Shown one piece after another: positions 34,570 to 44,600 of a DNA stretch of 64,000 nucleotides. A model generated the notes under the pieces. The model saw nothing but the letters and a program-made list of their open reading frames with translations. It searched no databases and was not told the DNA's origin. Position numbers and translations under genes: made by a program. Numbering within the stretch: the first letter of the stretch is position 1; each line of letters begins with the position of its first letter. This DNA comes from Microbacteriaceae bacterium PS02070 (lineage in GTDB: Bacteria; Actinomycetota; Actinomycetes; Actinomycetales; Microbacteriaceae), in assembly GCA_029959865.1 (NCBI GenBank), contig JASCPE010000003.1:1-64000 (forward strand), in the 5' to 3' direction.

Positions 34570-36255
34570 TCAGCGACGGGACTCCGCGGGACGCAGTGCG
34601 TCGGTGCCGATCTCCCGGAGGAAGCGGGACGGCTGACGTGGCCGTCCGCCAGACGAGGCACCCCACGACACCGAGAGCGTCCGGGCGGCGCGGGTGATGC
34701 CGACATACGTGAGGCGTCGTTCCTCGGCGACCTGCTCCAGAGTCGTCGCATAGCCGATCGGCAGCCATCCCTCGGTGAGGCCGATGAGGTGAACGTGGTT
34801 CCACTCCAGGCCCTTTGCCGCGTGCAGCGTCGACAGCGTCACCATCCGCAGGCCGGGCTCGTGCTGATCACGGGCACGCGCAAGAAGATCGTCGGCGAAC
34901 TGGCGAAGGGTCATCCCTGAGGGCGCCTCCTCGGCAAGTCGGAGCAGACTGGACCGCGCTTCCCAGGCGTCCCGTACGGCACCGCCCGCCGGCGGCGGTT
35001 CGTCGGTGAGACCGAGCGAGCGCAGGATGTCACGCACCGCACTGACGAAATCCGAGGGGGCCGGACCGACCGCCGCACCGCGCAGCGCAAGCAGCGCCTG
35101 GCGCACCTCCGGAAGATCGAAATAGCGGGTCCCACCAAGGACCGTAGCGGGAATCCCTCGAGCCGCCAACGCGGACAGCACGGCCGCCGACTGCGCGTTC
35201 GTCCGATAGAGCACACTGATCTCGCGCGGATCGATCCCCGATTCGACCTGGCGGGCGACCCGGGCGGCGACTCCCTCAGCCTCGGCGATCTCGTCATCGT
35301 ACGAGAACACCTGCGGCACGGGCGCGGGCGCCTGGTCGGCGGCCGTCAGGGCCAGCGCACCCTCGTGTCCACGCATGAGTGCGTTCGCGGCACGCAGGAT
35401 CGGCTCGGTGGACCGATAGTTGCGCTCCAAACGCACGAGAGCGGCGTCGGGATGTCTCTGGTCGAACTCCAGCAGATAGCGCGGGTCCGCGCCGGCGAAG
35501 GAGTACACCGTCTGGCTCGCATCGCCCACCACGCACAGATCCGACCGGCGCCCGACCCACAGTTCGAGCAGGCGCTGCTGAACGGGCGAAACGTCCTGGT
35601 ACTCATCCACGGTGAAATGGCGGTACTGCTCCCGGACCGCGGCGGCAACGCGGGGCTCGGACTCCAGCATCCCGGCACAGGCGAGGAGGACGTCTTCGAA
35701 GTCCATCTGACGACGATCGTCCTTCAGGCGCTCGTAGGAGTGCTGCAGCGAGACGAGGGCGTCGTCACTGACTCCGGGCACCGCGCGCGGACGCAACCGC
35801 ACCGCCTCGTCGATTCCGCGCATCGTGATCTTGCGCCACTCGATGAACCCCGCGATGTCGCGGAGCGTCGCGGTATCCGCGCGCACCCGCGCGGCGTCGG
35901 CGGCTTGACCGAGGATGCGCACCTTGTTGTCCGCGATCGTCGGCGCGGAATCGCCGGCGACCTGCGGCCAGAAGAAGTTCAGTTGCGCGAGAGCTGCGGA
36001 GTGGAACGTCCGCGCCGATACTCCGGGGACTCCGAGGGCGCGCAGGCGCCCGCGCATCTCTCCGGCGGCCTTTGCGGTGAAGGTCACCGCCATGACGTGA
36101 CCGGGCGAGTACGCCCCGGTGTCGACGCCGTGGGCGATGCGATGCGTGATGACTCGCGTTTTACCCGTGCCCGCGCCGGCGAGCACGCACACCGGTCCAC
36201 GCAGGACGGATGCCGCCTCGACCTGTTGCTCGTCGAGGCCATCCAGCGCACTCAT
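34570..36255 (-). CDS. uvrD2: UvrD2-type ATP-dependent DNA helicase, short form
   Basis: This 561-residue SF1 helicase unwinds DNA 3' to 5'. Walker A is LAGAGTGKTRV, motif Ia MAVTFTAKAAGEM, motif II VDEYQDVSPVQ, motif III VVGDASQTVYSFAGAD, motif IV RLERNYRST, and late motifs are TLHAAKGLEWNHV and YVGITRAAR. The protein ends soon after the last helicase motif. Mycobacterial UvrD2 is about 700 residues and carries a tetracysteine element and an HRDC domain, both missing here. It overlaps nudC by ATGA and is expressed with it. Confidence 0.93.
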   Translation of the reverse strand: MSALDGLDEQQVEAASVLRGPVCVLAGAGTGKTRVITHRIAHGVDTGAYSPGHVMAVTFTAKAAGEMRGRLRALGVPGVSARTFHSAALAQLNFFWPQVAGDSAPTIADNKVRILGQAADAARVRADTATLRDIAGFIEWRKITMRGIDEAVRLRPRAVPGVSDDALVSLQHSYERLKDDRRQMDFEDVLLACAGMLESEPRVAAAVREQYRHFTVDEYQDVSPVQQRLLELWVGRRSDLCVVGDASQTVYSFAGADPRYLLEFDQRHPDAALVRLERNYRSTEPILRAANALMRGHEGALALTAADQAPAPVPQVFSYDDEIAEAEGVAARVARQVESGIDPREISVLYRTNAQSAAVLSALAARGIPATVLGGTRYFDLPEVRQALLALRGAAVGPAPSDFVSAVRDILRSLGLTDEPPPAGGAVRDAWEARSSLLRLAEEAPSGMTLRQFADDLLARARDQHEPGLRMVTLSTLHAAKGLEWNHVHLIGLTEGWLPIGYATTLEQVAEERRLTYVGITRAARTLSVSWGASSGGRPRQPSRFLREIGTDALRPAESRR

Positions 36256-37148
36256 GCGCGTTCCACCCAGTCTCGGATGAGGGTGTGGGCAATGGATGCG
36301 TGGCCGGGAAGCGTCACTTCCGAGTCACCCGCCAGCGCCTCACGCAGCTGCGGACGCGTGAACCAGCGCACATCGACGATCTCCTCGCCGTCGCCGCGTG
36401 CGGCGGCGGGATCCGTCGCGACGGCGTGGAAGCCGAGCATGAGTGAGCGCGGATAGGGCCACGACTGCGAGCTGTGGTACCGGACATCGTCGACGTGGAC
36501 GCCGCACTCCTCCAGCAGCTCCCGTGCGATGGTGGCCTCGAGCGACTCGCCTGCCTCCACGAATCCGGCGAAGGCCGAGTACATGTTGCGCGAGGCCCAG
36601 AGCGCGTTCTTGCCGAGGAGAAGGCGTTCGTCCGCGGCATCGGTGATCGCGACGATCACGGCCGGATCGGTGCGCGGAAAGTGTTCCCGACCGCACCCGG
36701 GACACGAACGAGACCAACCGGCCTGACGCAGCTCCACAGCCGTGCCGCAGGCGGGGCAGAAGGACGCATCCCACAGCCAGCGTCCGAGGCTGACTGCCTC
36801 GATCGCGAGCGCGGATTCGATGGCGCTGAGCGCACCGCCGACGACGCGCAGCGCCGACCAGACGGCGCCCTCGGGTGGCGCACTGCCGCTCGGGAGCGCG
36901 GCCACGACGAGCGCGGTTCCCTCCGCATCCCGCCCGAGAAACGCCCAGCGTGCGTGGGAGGAGGTGTGCGTCGTGTCCGACCACGCCAGCACGTCGTCTT
37001 CGGTCGCGATCTGGTCGGCCGTGACCGTCAGGACGCGGGTCCCTGGATCGGTGATGAGCGCAGCCAGAAGCCCCTCGGTCGCCCGCTCCGCCGCGGCGCG
37101 GTCGATGGATGCACGCGCGAGCGCGGGCGGGGCAACGTACCTGGACAT
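36252..37148 (-). CDS. nudC: NADH pyrophosphatase (Nudix hydrolase), NudC
   Basis: This 298-residue enzyme cleaves NAD(H) and removes NAD caps from RNA in the family. The zinc ribbon is seen as CPACGTAVEL with SCPGCGREHFPR. The Nudix box is GFVEAGESLEATIARELLEE followed by CGV, complete for metal binding. The NudC hallmark, usually SQPWPFP, appears as SQSWPYPRS, with Ser and Tyr in place of the first Pro and the Phe. GAGAGG precedes the ATG at 37148. It diverges from the APH-like gene at 37213. Confidence 0.95.
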   Translation of the reverse strand: MSRYVAPPALARASIDRAAAERATEGLLAALITDPGTRVLTVTADQIATEDDVLAWSDTTHTSSHARWAFLGRDAEGTALVVAALPSGSAPPEGAVWSALRVVGGALSAIESALAIEAVSLGRWLWDASFCPACGTAVELRQAGWSRSCPGCGREHFPRTDPAVIVAITDAADERLLLGKNALWASRNMYSAFAGFVEAGESLEATIARELLEECGVHVDDVRYHSSQSWPYPRSLMLGFHAVATDPAAARGDGEEIVDVRWFTRPQLREALAGDSEVTLPGHASIAHTLIRDWVERA

Positions 37149-37200
37149 TGAGGACCTCTCTTGCCGGGCGTGGCGTGAAGGCGACGGGGCGTGGCCGACC

Positions 37201-37206
37201 TACCCT
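37201..37206 (+). promoter_or_regulatory. -10 hexamer for the leaderless APH-like gene
   Basis: TACCCT is followed by GGGGGC and the ATG at 37213. This 6-base spacing puts the transcript start at the ATG; no properly spaced ribosome site exists. Confidence 0.55.
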
Positions 37207-37212
37207 GGGGGC

Positions 37213-38478
37213 ATGGCACGCTCACCTCTCACCCTAGCCGCGTCGGTGACATCGGCCCTTCCGGACGTCGAGGTCACCGGAGTCGGGCCCCTCACAGAGG
37301 GCGGCGCGGGTCGCTTCGACAGCGCGGTGACAACGCTGTCTGACGGCCGGCGCGTCGCGGTGCGGATGCCCGTCGACGCCGACGCCGACGCGGAGCTGGC
37401 GGCGGAGATCCGAGCTTTGCGTGCCCTCACCCCCGGAGTGCGTGCGGTGCTGCCGTTCGGTGCGCCGGACGTCGTCGGCGAAACAGTGGTTGATGGGATG
37501 CACACCGTCGTCCAGTCCCTTCTGCCCGGCTACCGCGTGGACGCCGCACACATTCCCGCCGGCCCCGGAGTGGGAACTGCTGTCGCCCAGGCGATCGCCG
37601 GCATACATGACCTCCCCACCTCCGTCGTCCGCGATGGAGGGCTTGCGATCTTCGCCCCGGCGCAAGTGCGCGACGGCGCCGAGCGACTCCTTGATCGTGC
37701 CGAAGCGACCGGGCGACTGCCGTTCGGCCTTCTTCGCCGATGGAGCACTGCCATCGGGTTCGACCCTCTGTGGCGATTCGAGTCCACGGTGACCCTTGGC
37801 GGCGTCGATCCTTCGTCCTTCACCCTCACCGATCAGGACGACATCGCCGTCGTCTCCGGCCTGCTCTCCTGGGGCGGGCTCAGTGTGTCGGACCCCGCCG
37901 TGGACCTGCGCTGGACAGCATCAGCCCCGGCAGCGCGGGAAGGGATCTTCGTTGCCTACGCACAGGCATCGCACCGCGCGCCCGATGCACTCATCCGCGA
38001 GCGCGCGCGCCTGTACGCCGAACTGGAGTTCGCGAAGTGGCTGATCCACGGTCACGCCACCGGTGCGCAGAGCGTCATCTCCGACGCCGTCGCACTCTTG
38101 GAGTCCCTCGATGAGAGCGTGCGAGACGAACCGCTCGTCGAACCCCTTCTCATCACCGCCGACGACGCCATTCAAGCGTCGTCACGGATTCCGGACGCGG
38201 GCGACGAGGCCGCGGACACGTCGATGCACACCGACACGTATGACGCGGGTGACCTCGACTTCACGGAGGAGCCGTCGCACGCCGATATCGAGACCGAACC
38301 GATCGACCTTGACGACTGGACAGTGCCCGCGCCACAGGCACGCTCGGCCGCACCCCTGCCCCAGCGCGCGGGTGAGGCCGAAGAAGACGCGAACAAGGAC
38401 GCGAATGAGGACACGAACGATGGTGACCACCTCACGTCCGCTGAGAACACCCTGCGCCGCTGGAGCGAATCGGCCTGA
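37213..38478 (+). CDS. APH-fold phosphotransferase-like protein, probable pseudokinase
   Basis: This 421-residue protein has the aminoglycoside/macrolide phosphotransferase fold over about residues 20-330 and an acidic, disordered tail. The fold is supported by GVGTAVAQAIAGIHDLP and by SVSDPAVDLRW, which matches the conserved xGDPAxDL element. Active-site residues are lost: the usual VHGDLHPGN is TLGGVDPSS (residues 194-202), so the catalytic Asp and the metal-binding Asn are gone. The metal-binding IDW is LLSWG, and the ATP-binding Lys is Arg51 in VAVRMP. It therefore probably binds rather than phosphorylates. Pipelines may call it macrolide 2'-phosphotransferase; a resistance role is not supported. 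The C-terminus (from about 335) is repeat-like with Asp, Glu, Asn and Lys. Confidence 0.82.
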   Translation: MARSPLTLAASVTSALPDVEVTGVGPLTEGGAGRFDSAVTTLSDGRRVAVRMPVDADADAELAAEIRALRALTPGVRAVLPFGAPDVVGETVVDGMHTVVQSLLPGYRVDAAHIPAGPGVGTAVAQAIAGIHDLPTSVVRDGGLAIFAPAQVRDGAERLLDRAEATGRLPFGLLRRWSTAIGFDPLWRFESTVTLGGVDPSSFTLTDQDDIAVVSGLLSWGGLSVSDPAVDLRWTASAPAAREGIFVAYAQASHRAPDALIRERARLYAELEFAKWLIHGHATGAQSVISDAVALLESLDESVRDEPLVEPLLITADDAIQASSRIPDAGDEAADTSMHTDTYDAGDLDFTEEPSHADIETEPIDLDDWTVPAPQARSAAPLPQRAGEAEEDANKDANEDTNDGDHLTSAENTLRRWSESA

Positions 38479-38505
38479 CCGTGGGCCGCTCACGCAGCCT
38501 CATCA

Positions 38506-41500
38506 TCACGCCCGCAGGATGAGGTCGTCGGCGACGTAGTAGAGCGCGACATCGATCTCTTCGAGCGGGATGCCGTGTCTTGCGTGGTACGCGCGGCGGT
38601 ACAGCTCCAACTGGAGCATCCGCTCGTCCTTCTCCTTCTGCGTACGCGGAGCACGGCCGGTCTTCCAATCGACGATCTCGATCCGGCCGTCCCGTTCGTA
38701 CACCGCATCGAGCTTGCAGATCACCACGTGGGTGCGGCCATCTCCGAAGAGGTTCTCCACCGCAACGTTGATCTCTGTCTCGACCTCAATCGGCTTCAGA
38801 TGTGCCCACGGCGACGCGAGGAACGTGCGTTGCAGCGCGGCCAGGTCCGCGTCGCCGGAGGAGACCGCCTCGTCCTCCTGCTCCCACAGTGCGTCGTCGA
38901 GGACCGCTCCGCCCCCCGCGACTCCCAGGCGTTCCTCGACCCAGGAGTGGAACTGAGTACCCACCTGCGTGCTGCGGTAGGGGCGCTCCGGCTGCGGGCG
39001 CGACGTGGCGCGGCTCGCAGCACCATAGTCGGCCACGAAGTCTTTGAAGCGGGACGCGGGGATACGCACCGGCGCGGCGGGATCGTTCGCGGTGCGGCGC
39101 CGGTCGCGTTCGCGCAGGAGCAGCTGCACGTCATCGGCGGGGACCTGGTCCTCCGCCGGGATGGAGCGGACGAGCTCGCTCGCGGTGAGCACACGTTCTC
39201 GACGCGCACCGAGAGCGTCGAGCGGCCAGTGCAGTACCTGTCCGCGACCGTCGTAGGGGTTCTCGCCTATCTCTGCCGCGGGGTGGGGAACGTCGAGAGC
39301 GTCGGCGATCTCCTCCAGGAAGACGCTGGCCGAGCGCGGCTTCTTGGTTCCCGCCCACGGTGCTCCCGTGAGGAGCAGGTGGTCACGTGCGCGGGTGACG
39401 GCAACGTAGGCAAGACGCCGCTCCTCCTCGACGTGACGCTGCTGCAGCGCTGCGCGGTACTCATCGATCGCCCGCCCCAGGTCCTGCTGGGTGGGTGCCG
39501 CGTCGGCCGACCAGTCCAGATCCGGGAGGAAGGGCGCGTCCCCGCGAAACGCCGACGGCAGGACACCGAAGGCGAGCCAGCCCTGTCCGTCGCGGAGTTT
39601 TCCGGGGAGCTCGTCGGCGACGACGCGCACGACGGCGACGGCATCCCACTCCAGACCTTTCGACCCGTGGATCGTGAGAAGCTGCACCACGTCCGGCTCC
39701 GGCGGTTCCGTGCGAGGCATGAACTCGTCCTGACGCTCGGCGCGGTCGAGCCAGGCGAGCACGCTCGAGAGCGTCCTGCTGTCATCGGCTTGGAGGAAGC
39801 CATGCAGCTCATCCACGAACGCACGCAGCTGATCGCCCGCCGTCCGGGCCGGGCCCCGAGATTCGTTCGCGGCCAGTTCGATGTCCAGACGCAGCTCCCG
39901 CTCGATGAGGCGGATCAGTTCCGGCAACGGGATCCCCGCCGCGCGCCGCAGGGACGCGAAGACCGCACCCGCCTCGCGCAGTCGTTCTCTGGCCGCGGGG
40001 GTGAACGCGCTCAGCCACCCGTGGTCATCGCCGTGACGCACGACGAAATCGAGCGCGTCGATCAGAGATCCGGTGTCCTCACCCGCGCGGCTACGCAGCC
40101 GCTCAAGGACCTCCGGAGCGAGCGGCTGTAACGCCGTGTCGTGACGCGCGAGCCGGGAAGCAAGGTCGGCGAGCGCGCGCATATCCGGCAGCCCGATGGA
40201 CCACCGCGGCCCGGTCAGCAGTCGAATCAGCGCCGAGCCGGCGGTCGGGTCGCTGATGACACGAAGCGCGGAGACCACGTCGACGACCTCGGGGGTGGAC
40301 AGGAGACCACCGAGACCGAGGATCCGGTGCGCAATGCCGCGGCGGGCCAGCGCCTCTGCGAAACGAAGCATGTGTTTCTTGCTGCGGAAGAGGATCGCAC
40401 CGCTGGTGGGAGCGCCCCGCGCAGAACGCTCGGTGCGCACGTGCTCGAACCAGTCGGCAACGCGGGCAGCCTCCGCGTCGACGTCGTCGAGGAACTCCAC
40501 GCGCACGTCTCCCGCGGGGGCGCCAGGACGTGCTTCGAGTTCGCCGACCTCGACCGGTGCACCCGCGGAAAGAGGAGCCAGCACGGCGTTGGCTGCGGCA
40601 AGCACCCGCTCGCTGTTGCGCCAGCTCGTCATGAGGGAGTACCTGCGACCACCCCCACCCGGTGCGAAGGACCGGGTGAAGCCACCAAGGTTTCCCGCGC
40701 TCGCCCCGCGCCAGCCATAGATCGACTGGTGCGGGTCGCCGACCGCCATGACGGCCGAATCGGCAAAGAGGGCGGCCAGGAGTCGTGTCTGCACGACCGA
40801 TGTGTCCTGGTACTCATCCAGCAGCACCACCCGGTACCGCGCCCGCAACTCGGCCCTGACCTCCGCAGCGCTCGATACGATCTCGAAGGCCCCCGCCACC
40901 TGGTCGGCGTAGTCGATGACTCCGATGCGGCGCTTGTGCGCTCGGTACTGAGTGGCGAGGGTGGCCAGCAGGCCGAGCCCGCCGACGTTGGTGGCGGCGG
41001 TGCGGACGGCGGCGAGCACGTCGGTGCCCTTGCGGGAGGACGGCCGGATCAGGACATCGTCGAATCGCTCGGCGAACGACGCGAGCTCGTCGAAATCGAC
41101 CAGGTTGTCCACACCGTCCCGCGCGATACGCAGAGCCGCGTCGATGATCGTCGAGAGGGCATTGTCGCGGTCCTCCAGGCGCGGGTCGTCGGATGCCAGC
41201 ACGATCCGCCGCATGAGGAGCCACGCAGCCGCCTCCGTGAGTACCACCGCCTCGGGGTCCCGCCCCAATCGCACCGCATGCTCACGCACGAGTCCGTCAG
41301 CGAAACTGTTGTAGGTCGACACGGTGGGGCGTTCCAGGAGAGTATCGGCGACCATTCCCGCGCCCGCCACGGGCAACCGGCCCGTGCGCTGCAATTCGTC
41401 CAGCAATCGGAGGCGGCGACCGATCCGCTCGGCGAGTTCTCCCGCCGCCTTCCGCGTGAAGGTGAGGCCGAGGATCTCATCCCGTGGCACGATCCCGTTG

Positions 41501-41670
41501 GCCACGAGCCACACGACGCGCCCGGCCATCGTCTCAGTCTTCCCGCTGCCCGCACCGGCGACGACGAGCGTCGGCGCCAACGGAGCCGAGATGACGGCGG
41601 CCTGTTCCCGGGTGGGGGTGGGAAGTCCCAGCGCGTCCGCGAGGTCCTCCGGCGAGAAAGTCGCCGTCAT
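38506..41670 (-). CDS. adnB: AdnB-type UvrD-like helicase with RecB-family nuclease domain
   Basis: This 1054-residue protein is a subunit of the AdnAB-like machine for double-strand break end resection. The start is the ATG overlapping the adnA stop. The motor has Walker A VAGAGSGKTETM, motif II LLDEYQDTSVVQ, motif III VGDPHQSIYGWRGA, and late motifs TIHGSKGLEWDAVAVV and YVAVTRARDHLLL. The C-terminal PD-(D/E)XK nuclease is complete: KLDAVYERDG, IEIVDWKTG and QLELYRRAY. As in mycobacteria it lies directly downstream of the adnA gene. Assignment to AdnB rather than generic UvrD/PcrA rests on the nuclease domain and the pair. Confidence 0.88.
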   Translation of the reverse strand: MTATFSPEDLADALGLPTPTREQAAVISAPLAPTLVVAGAGSGKTETMAGRVVWLVANGIVPRDEILGLTFTRKAAGELAERIGRRLRLLDELQRTGRLPVAGAGMVADTLLERPTVSTYNSFADGLVREHAVRLGRDPEAVVLTEAAAWLLMRRIVLASDDPRLEDRDNALSTIIDAALRIARDGVDNLVDFDELASFAERFDDVLIRPSSRKGTDVLAAVRTAATNVGGLGLLATLATQYRAHKRRIGVIDYADQVAGAFEIVSSAAEVRAELRARYRVVLLDEYQDTSVVQTRLLAALFADSAVMAVGDPHQSIYGWRGASAGNLGGFTRSFAPGGGGRRYSLMTSWRNSERVLAAANAVLAPLSAGAPVEVGELEARPGAPAGDVRVEFLDDVDAEAARVADWFEHVRTERSARGAPTSGAILFRSKKHMLRFAEALARRGIAHRILGLGGLLSTPEVVDVVSALRVISDPTAGSALIRLLTGPRWSIGLPDMRALADLASRLARHDTALQPLAPEVLERLRSRAGEDTGSLIDALDFVVRHGDDHGWLSAFTPAARERLREAGAVFASLRRAAGIPLPELIRLIERELRLDIELAANESRGPARTAGDQLRAFVDELHGFLQADDSRTLSSVLAWLDRAERQDEFMPRTEPPEPDVVQLLTIHGSKGLEWDAVAVVRVVADELPGKLRDGQGWLAFGVLPSAFRGDAPFLPDLDWSADAAPTQQDLGRAIDEYRAALQQRHVEEERRLAYVAVTRARDHLLLTGAPWAGTKKPRSASVFLEEIADALDVPHPAAEIGENPYDGRGQVLHWPLDALGARRERVLTASELVRSIPAEDQVPADDVQLLLRERDRRRTANDPAAPVRIPASRFKDFVADYGAASRATSRPQPERPYRSTQVGTQFHSWVEERLGVAGGGAVLDDALWEQEDEAVSSGDADLAALQRTFLASPWAHLKPIEVETEINVAVENLFGDGRTHVVICKLDAVYERDGRIEIVDWKTGRAPRTQKEKDERMLQLELYRRAYHARHGIPLEEIDVALYYVADDLILRA

Positions 41671-44600
41671 GCCGAACTCACCGGGCCGATCGTGTGGATA
41701 CGACACAGCGCACGTGTGAAGTCGTCCCGGCAGTGGTCTTCGAAGGGCGCCTCGAATCGCGTCCCCCGCATCGCGCGGGCGACCTTGCCGAGTCGGTGCA
41801 CGAACGCGCTCCGCGTCTCCTCGGTGAACGGCTGCTGGCGGGGTTGCGCGTACGCGGAGCGCACGGCATTCGGCGTGAGCAGGACCAGCTTTGCCCCATC
41901 GAACGCACGACCGGCGTCGGCGGCGATCCCGCCGCGCTCGTAGGCGAGTTGGTAAGCAGCCAACTGCGGGTTGTTCACGACACCCTTGTCGGTGCGCGGT
42001 TCGTTCTTGCCCGTCTTGAGATCGACGATCATCACGCGACCGTCGCTCGTCGCTTCCACGCTGTCGACCGTTCCGCTGAGAACCGCACCGCCCGGCACGT
42101 CCGCCTCACTCAGCGTCACCTCGAAGCGTGCTTCCGCGTTGAGCGAGCGCGTCCCGTCGGCGGCGGTATCGGCAAGGTACCGGGCCAGTGCATCGACCAG
42201 GCCACGTGCTCGCTTGCGCTCTGCGTTGGCACGCCACTCGGATTCGAACTCGAGTTCGCCCCATCGCCCGTCCACGACCGCCCACAATGCATCCGCATCC
42301 GCACCCACGACGCCAAGCTCGAAGGCGGCGTGGACGAGGGTTCCGACACCGGCAGCGTGCGACTGCGAAGAGCCCCCGAGGTCGGCGATGACCCAGTCCA
42401 GGGCGCATGTCTCCAACGCGTCGACGCGCGACGGTGAGATGCGTACCGGTTGCCGCTCGTCACGCACACCGCCTCCCGAGGTCACCTCCCGGACGCCGTA
42501 CCACTCCTCCGGCGCAGCACCGGGAACTCCGGCACCCGCGAGCACCGCCAGCTGCGCCGCCGCTTCTGCGCGGGTCGCCTCCGTCGTGCCCGGGGTCGTG
42601 AGGTCGCGCCGGTAGCGAGCGACCGCGCCCCGCAGCGTGAGCGGATGGCTCGCCTCGACCGGAGCTGGAAGCGGGTCCGGCAGGAACTCCAGCAACGGAC
42701 TCGGCACGGTGTCGTCGTCGGACACCGCGGTCACCACGATCCGCGAGCGGGCTCGTGACAGCGCCCGCACGAATAGTCGCAACTCGTCGTAGAGGACTTC
42801 TCGACGCCGATCCGCGGCAGCAGGGGCCTCCGGGGAGGCTAGGCGCCACGTGTGCAGGAGGCTGCCCCGCACGCGCACGTTCGGCCACACGCCGTCCTGC
42901 ACACCGGCGACGACCACGGTGTCGTACTCCGTGCCCAAAGCTCCCGCGGGTGTCATCAGCCGGACCGCACCCTCGGGGACCGGAGCGCTGAGGCGATCCT
43001 CAGCCACCGTCGAGTCACGCAGCCCCCGGATGAAGCTCGCGGGCGTGGTTCCATCGTCACGCTCGCCATGCCGTTTGGCGGCCTGGAAGAGCGCAACCAC
43101 GTCATCCGTGTCGCGACGCGCGGACTCTGCAACGCTCCCGGTCCCCCGCGCCGCCTCGGTCACCTCGCGCGCCAGGCCGGAGCCTTCCCACGCCACCCAG
43201 AGCAGCTCGTGCGCGGTGGCGCCCGTTTCCACCTCCGTACGAAGGCGCGCCACGGTCTCGGCGACCCGCGCTGCGCGCCGCCCCTCGCGGGTGTCCACGA
43301 AGGAGAACTCCACGGGATGAACGAACCCGGAGGTGAGCAGTTCCGTGCCGGAGCGCGCCACTGCGTCCGGATCTGTCATATCCGTCTGACGCAATGCTGC
43401 GCGCAGTCGGCGCACCTCGACCGCATCCATTCCCGCTGCCTGCAGCACCGCCGCGGCGTCTTCCGGGGCCCACTCGTGCGGATCACGCAGCGCCGCCTCC
43501 GCAAGAGTGACGAGCGCCCTGACCAACGGTGCTTCGCCCAGCGCGCGCGTCGGTGAGAGCTCCGCGGTGGGAACATCGCGCGCTGCCAGTTCGCGGGCCA
43601 GAGCGGCCACCTGACGGGTGTCGTGCGCGATCACTGCGCACCGTCCCCACGGCACACCGCCACGGAGCACTCGGGTTCGAAGGAGGTACGCGATCGTGTC
43701 GTACTCCTCGGCTGCAGAGCGCAGGACATGCGCGCGGACGGATGCATCCGGACCTGCCCCGCGAGGCGCGAGCCGGTGCGAGACGACACCCACCGCACCG
43801 ATCCGCGACGTCAGCGTCGCAACGAGATCTCGCTGAGCGTCGGTGAAGCGGTGCGCATCGTCCAGGACAAAAGGCGGCTGCGAGCCAGCGAGTCGAGCGA
43901 AGTTCTCCGGCCGTGCCCCTCGGAAGGAACCGGACCCGACGTCAGGATCCCCGAACGCCAGCACCGCGACTCCCCGCGCACGCAGCGCTTCGACGAGCTC
44001 GATTCCCCCCAGCGTCAGCTCTTGAGCATCGTCGACCAGCACGGCGCGGTAGCGCACGGCGGCCAGCTCCGCCGCCTCCGGCGGAAGCGACCGCAGGAGG
44101 CCGACGGCTTCGCGAACGAGCCCGGCCGCGTCGCGGTGGGCCCGACGCATCTCGTCACGCACGCCCAAGTACTCCTCGGCGAAGGACGCCAGCGATGCCC
44201 AGATCGGCAGGTCCTCACGGCGGCTGCGTGCCGCGAGAGTCGTGGGATCGATACCCAGTGTCTGCATCTCCGCGAGAAAGGAACGCACCTCCGCCCGGAA
44301 ACCCGAGGTCTCACGTACCTCCGGCCGGAATCCTTCCGGCCACCGCGAGGGCAGGCCGGCCGCTTCATCCTCCGCGTCACCGTCGAGGAGGTCATGGATG
44401 ATCCGGTCCTCATCTCCCCCGGTGAGCAGCCGAGGATTCGGCTCTCCCGCGAGTGCGGTCGTGGCTCGCACGACGTCGAACGCGAAGGCCGCGACCGATC
44501 GCGCGAGGGGACCGCGTGTCGCGCGACGCACGCGCAGGGCAAGGCGGTCGCGCAAATCGGTGGCCGTCTGGCGCGTGGGGGTGAGGACGAGCAGATCGTC

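Noticed and set aside
37213-38478. Macrolide resistance gene
   Set aside because: The fold matches but catalytic Asp, Asn and Lys are missing, so phosphotransfer to a drug is unlikely.
38575-41943. Two long plus-strand frames opposite adnB and the end of adnA
   Set aside because: The minus-strand helicase and nuclease motifs are complete; the plus frames show no domain.
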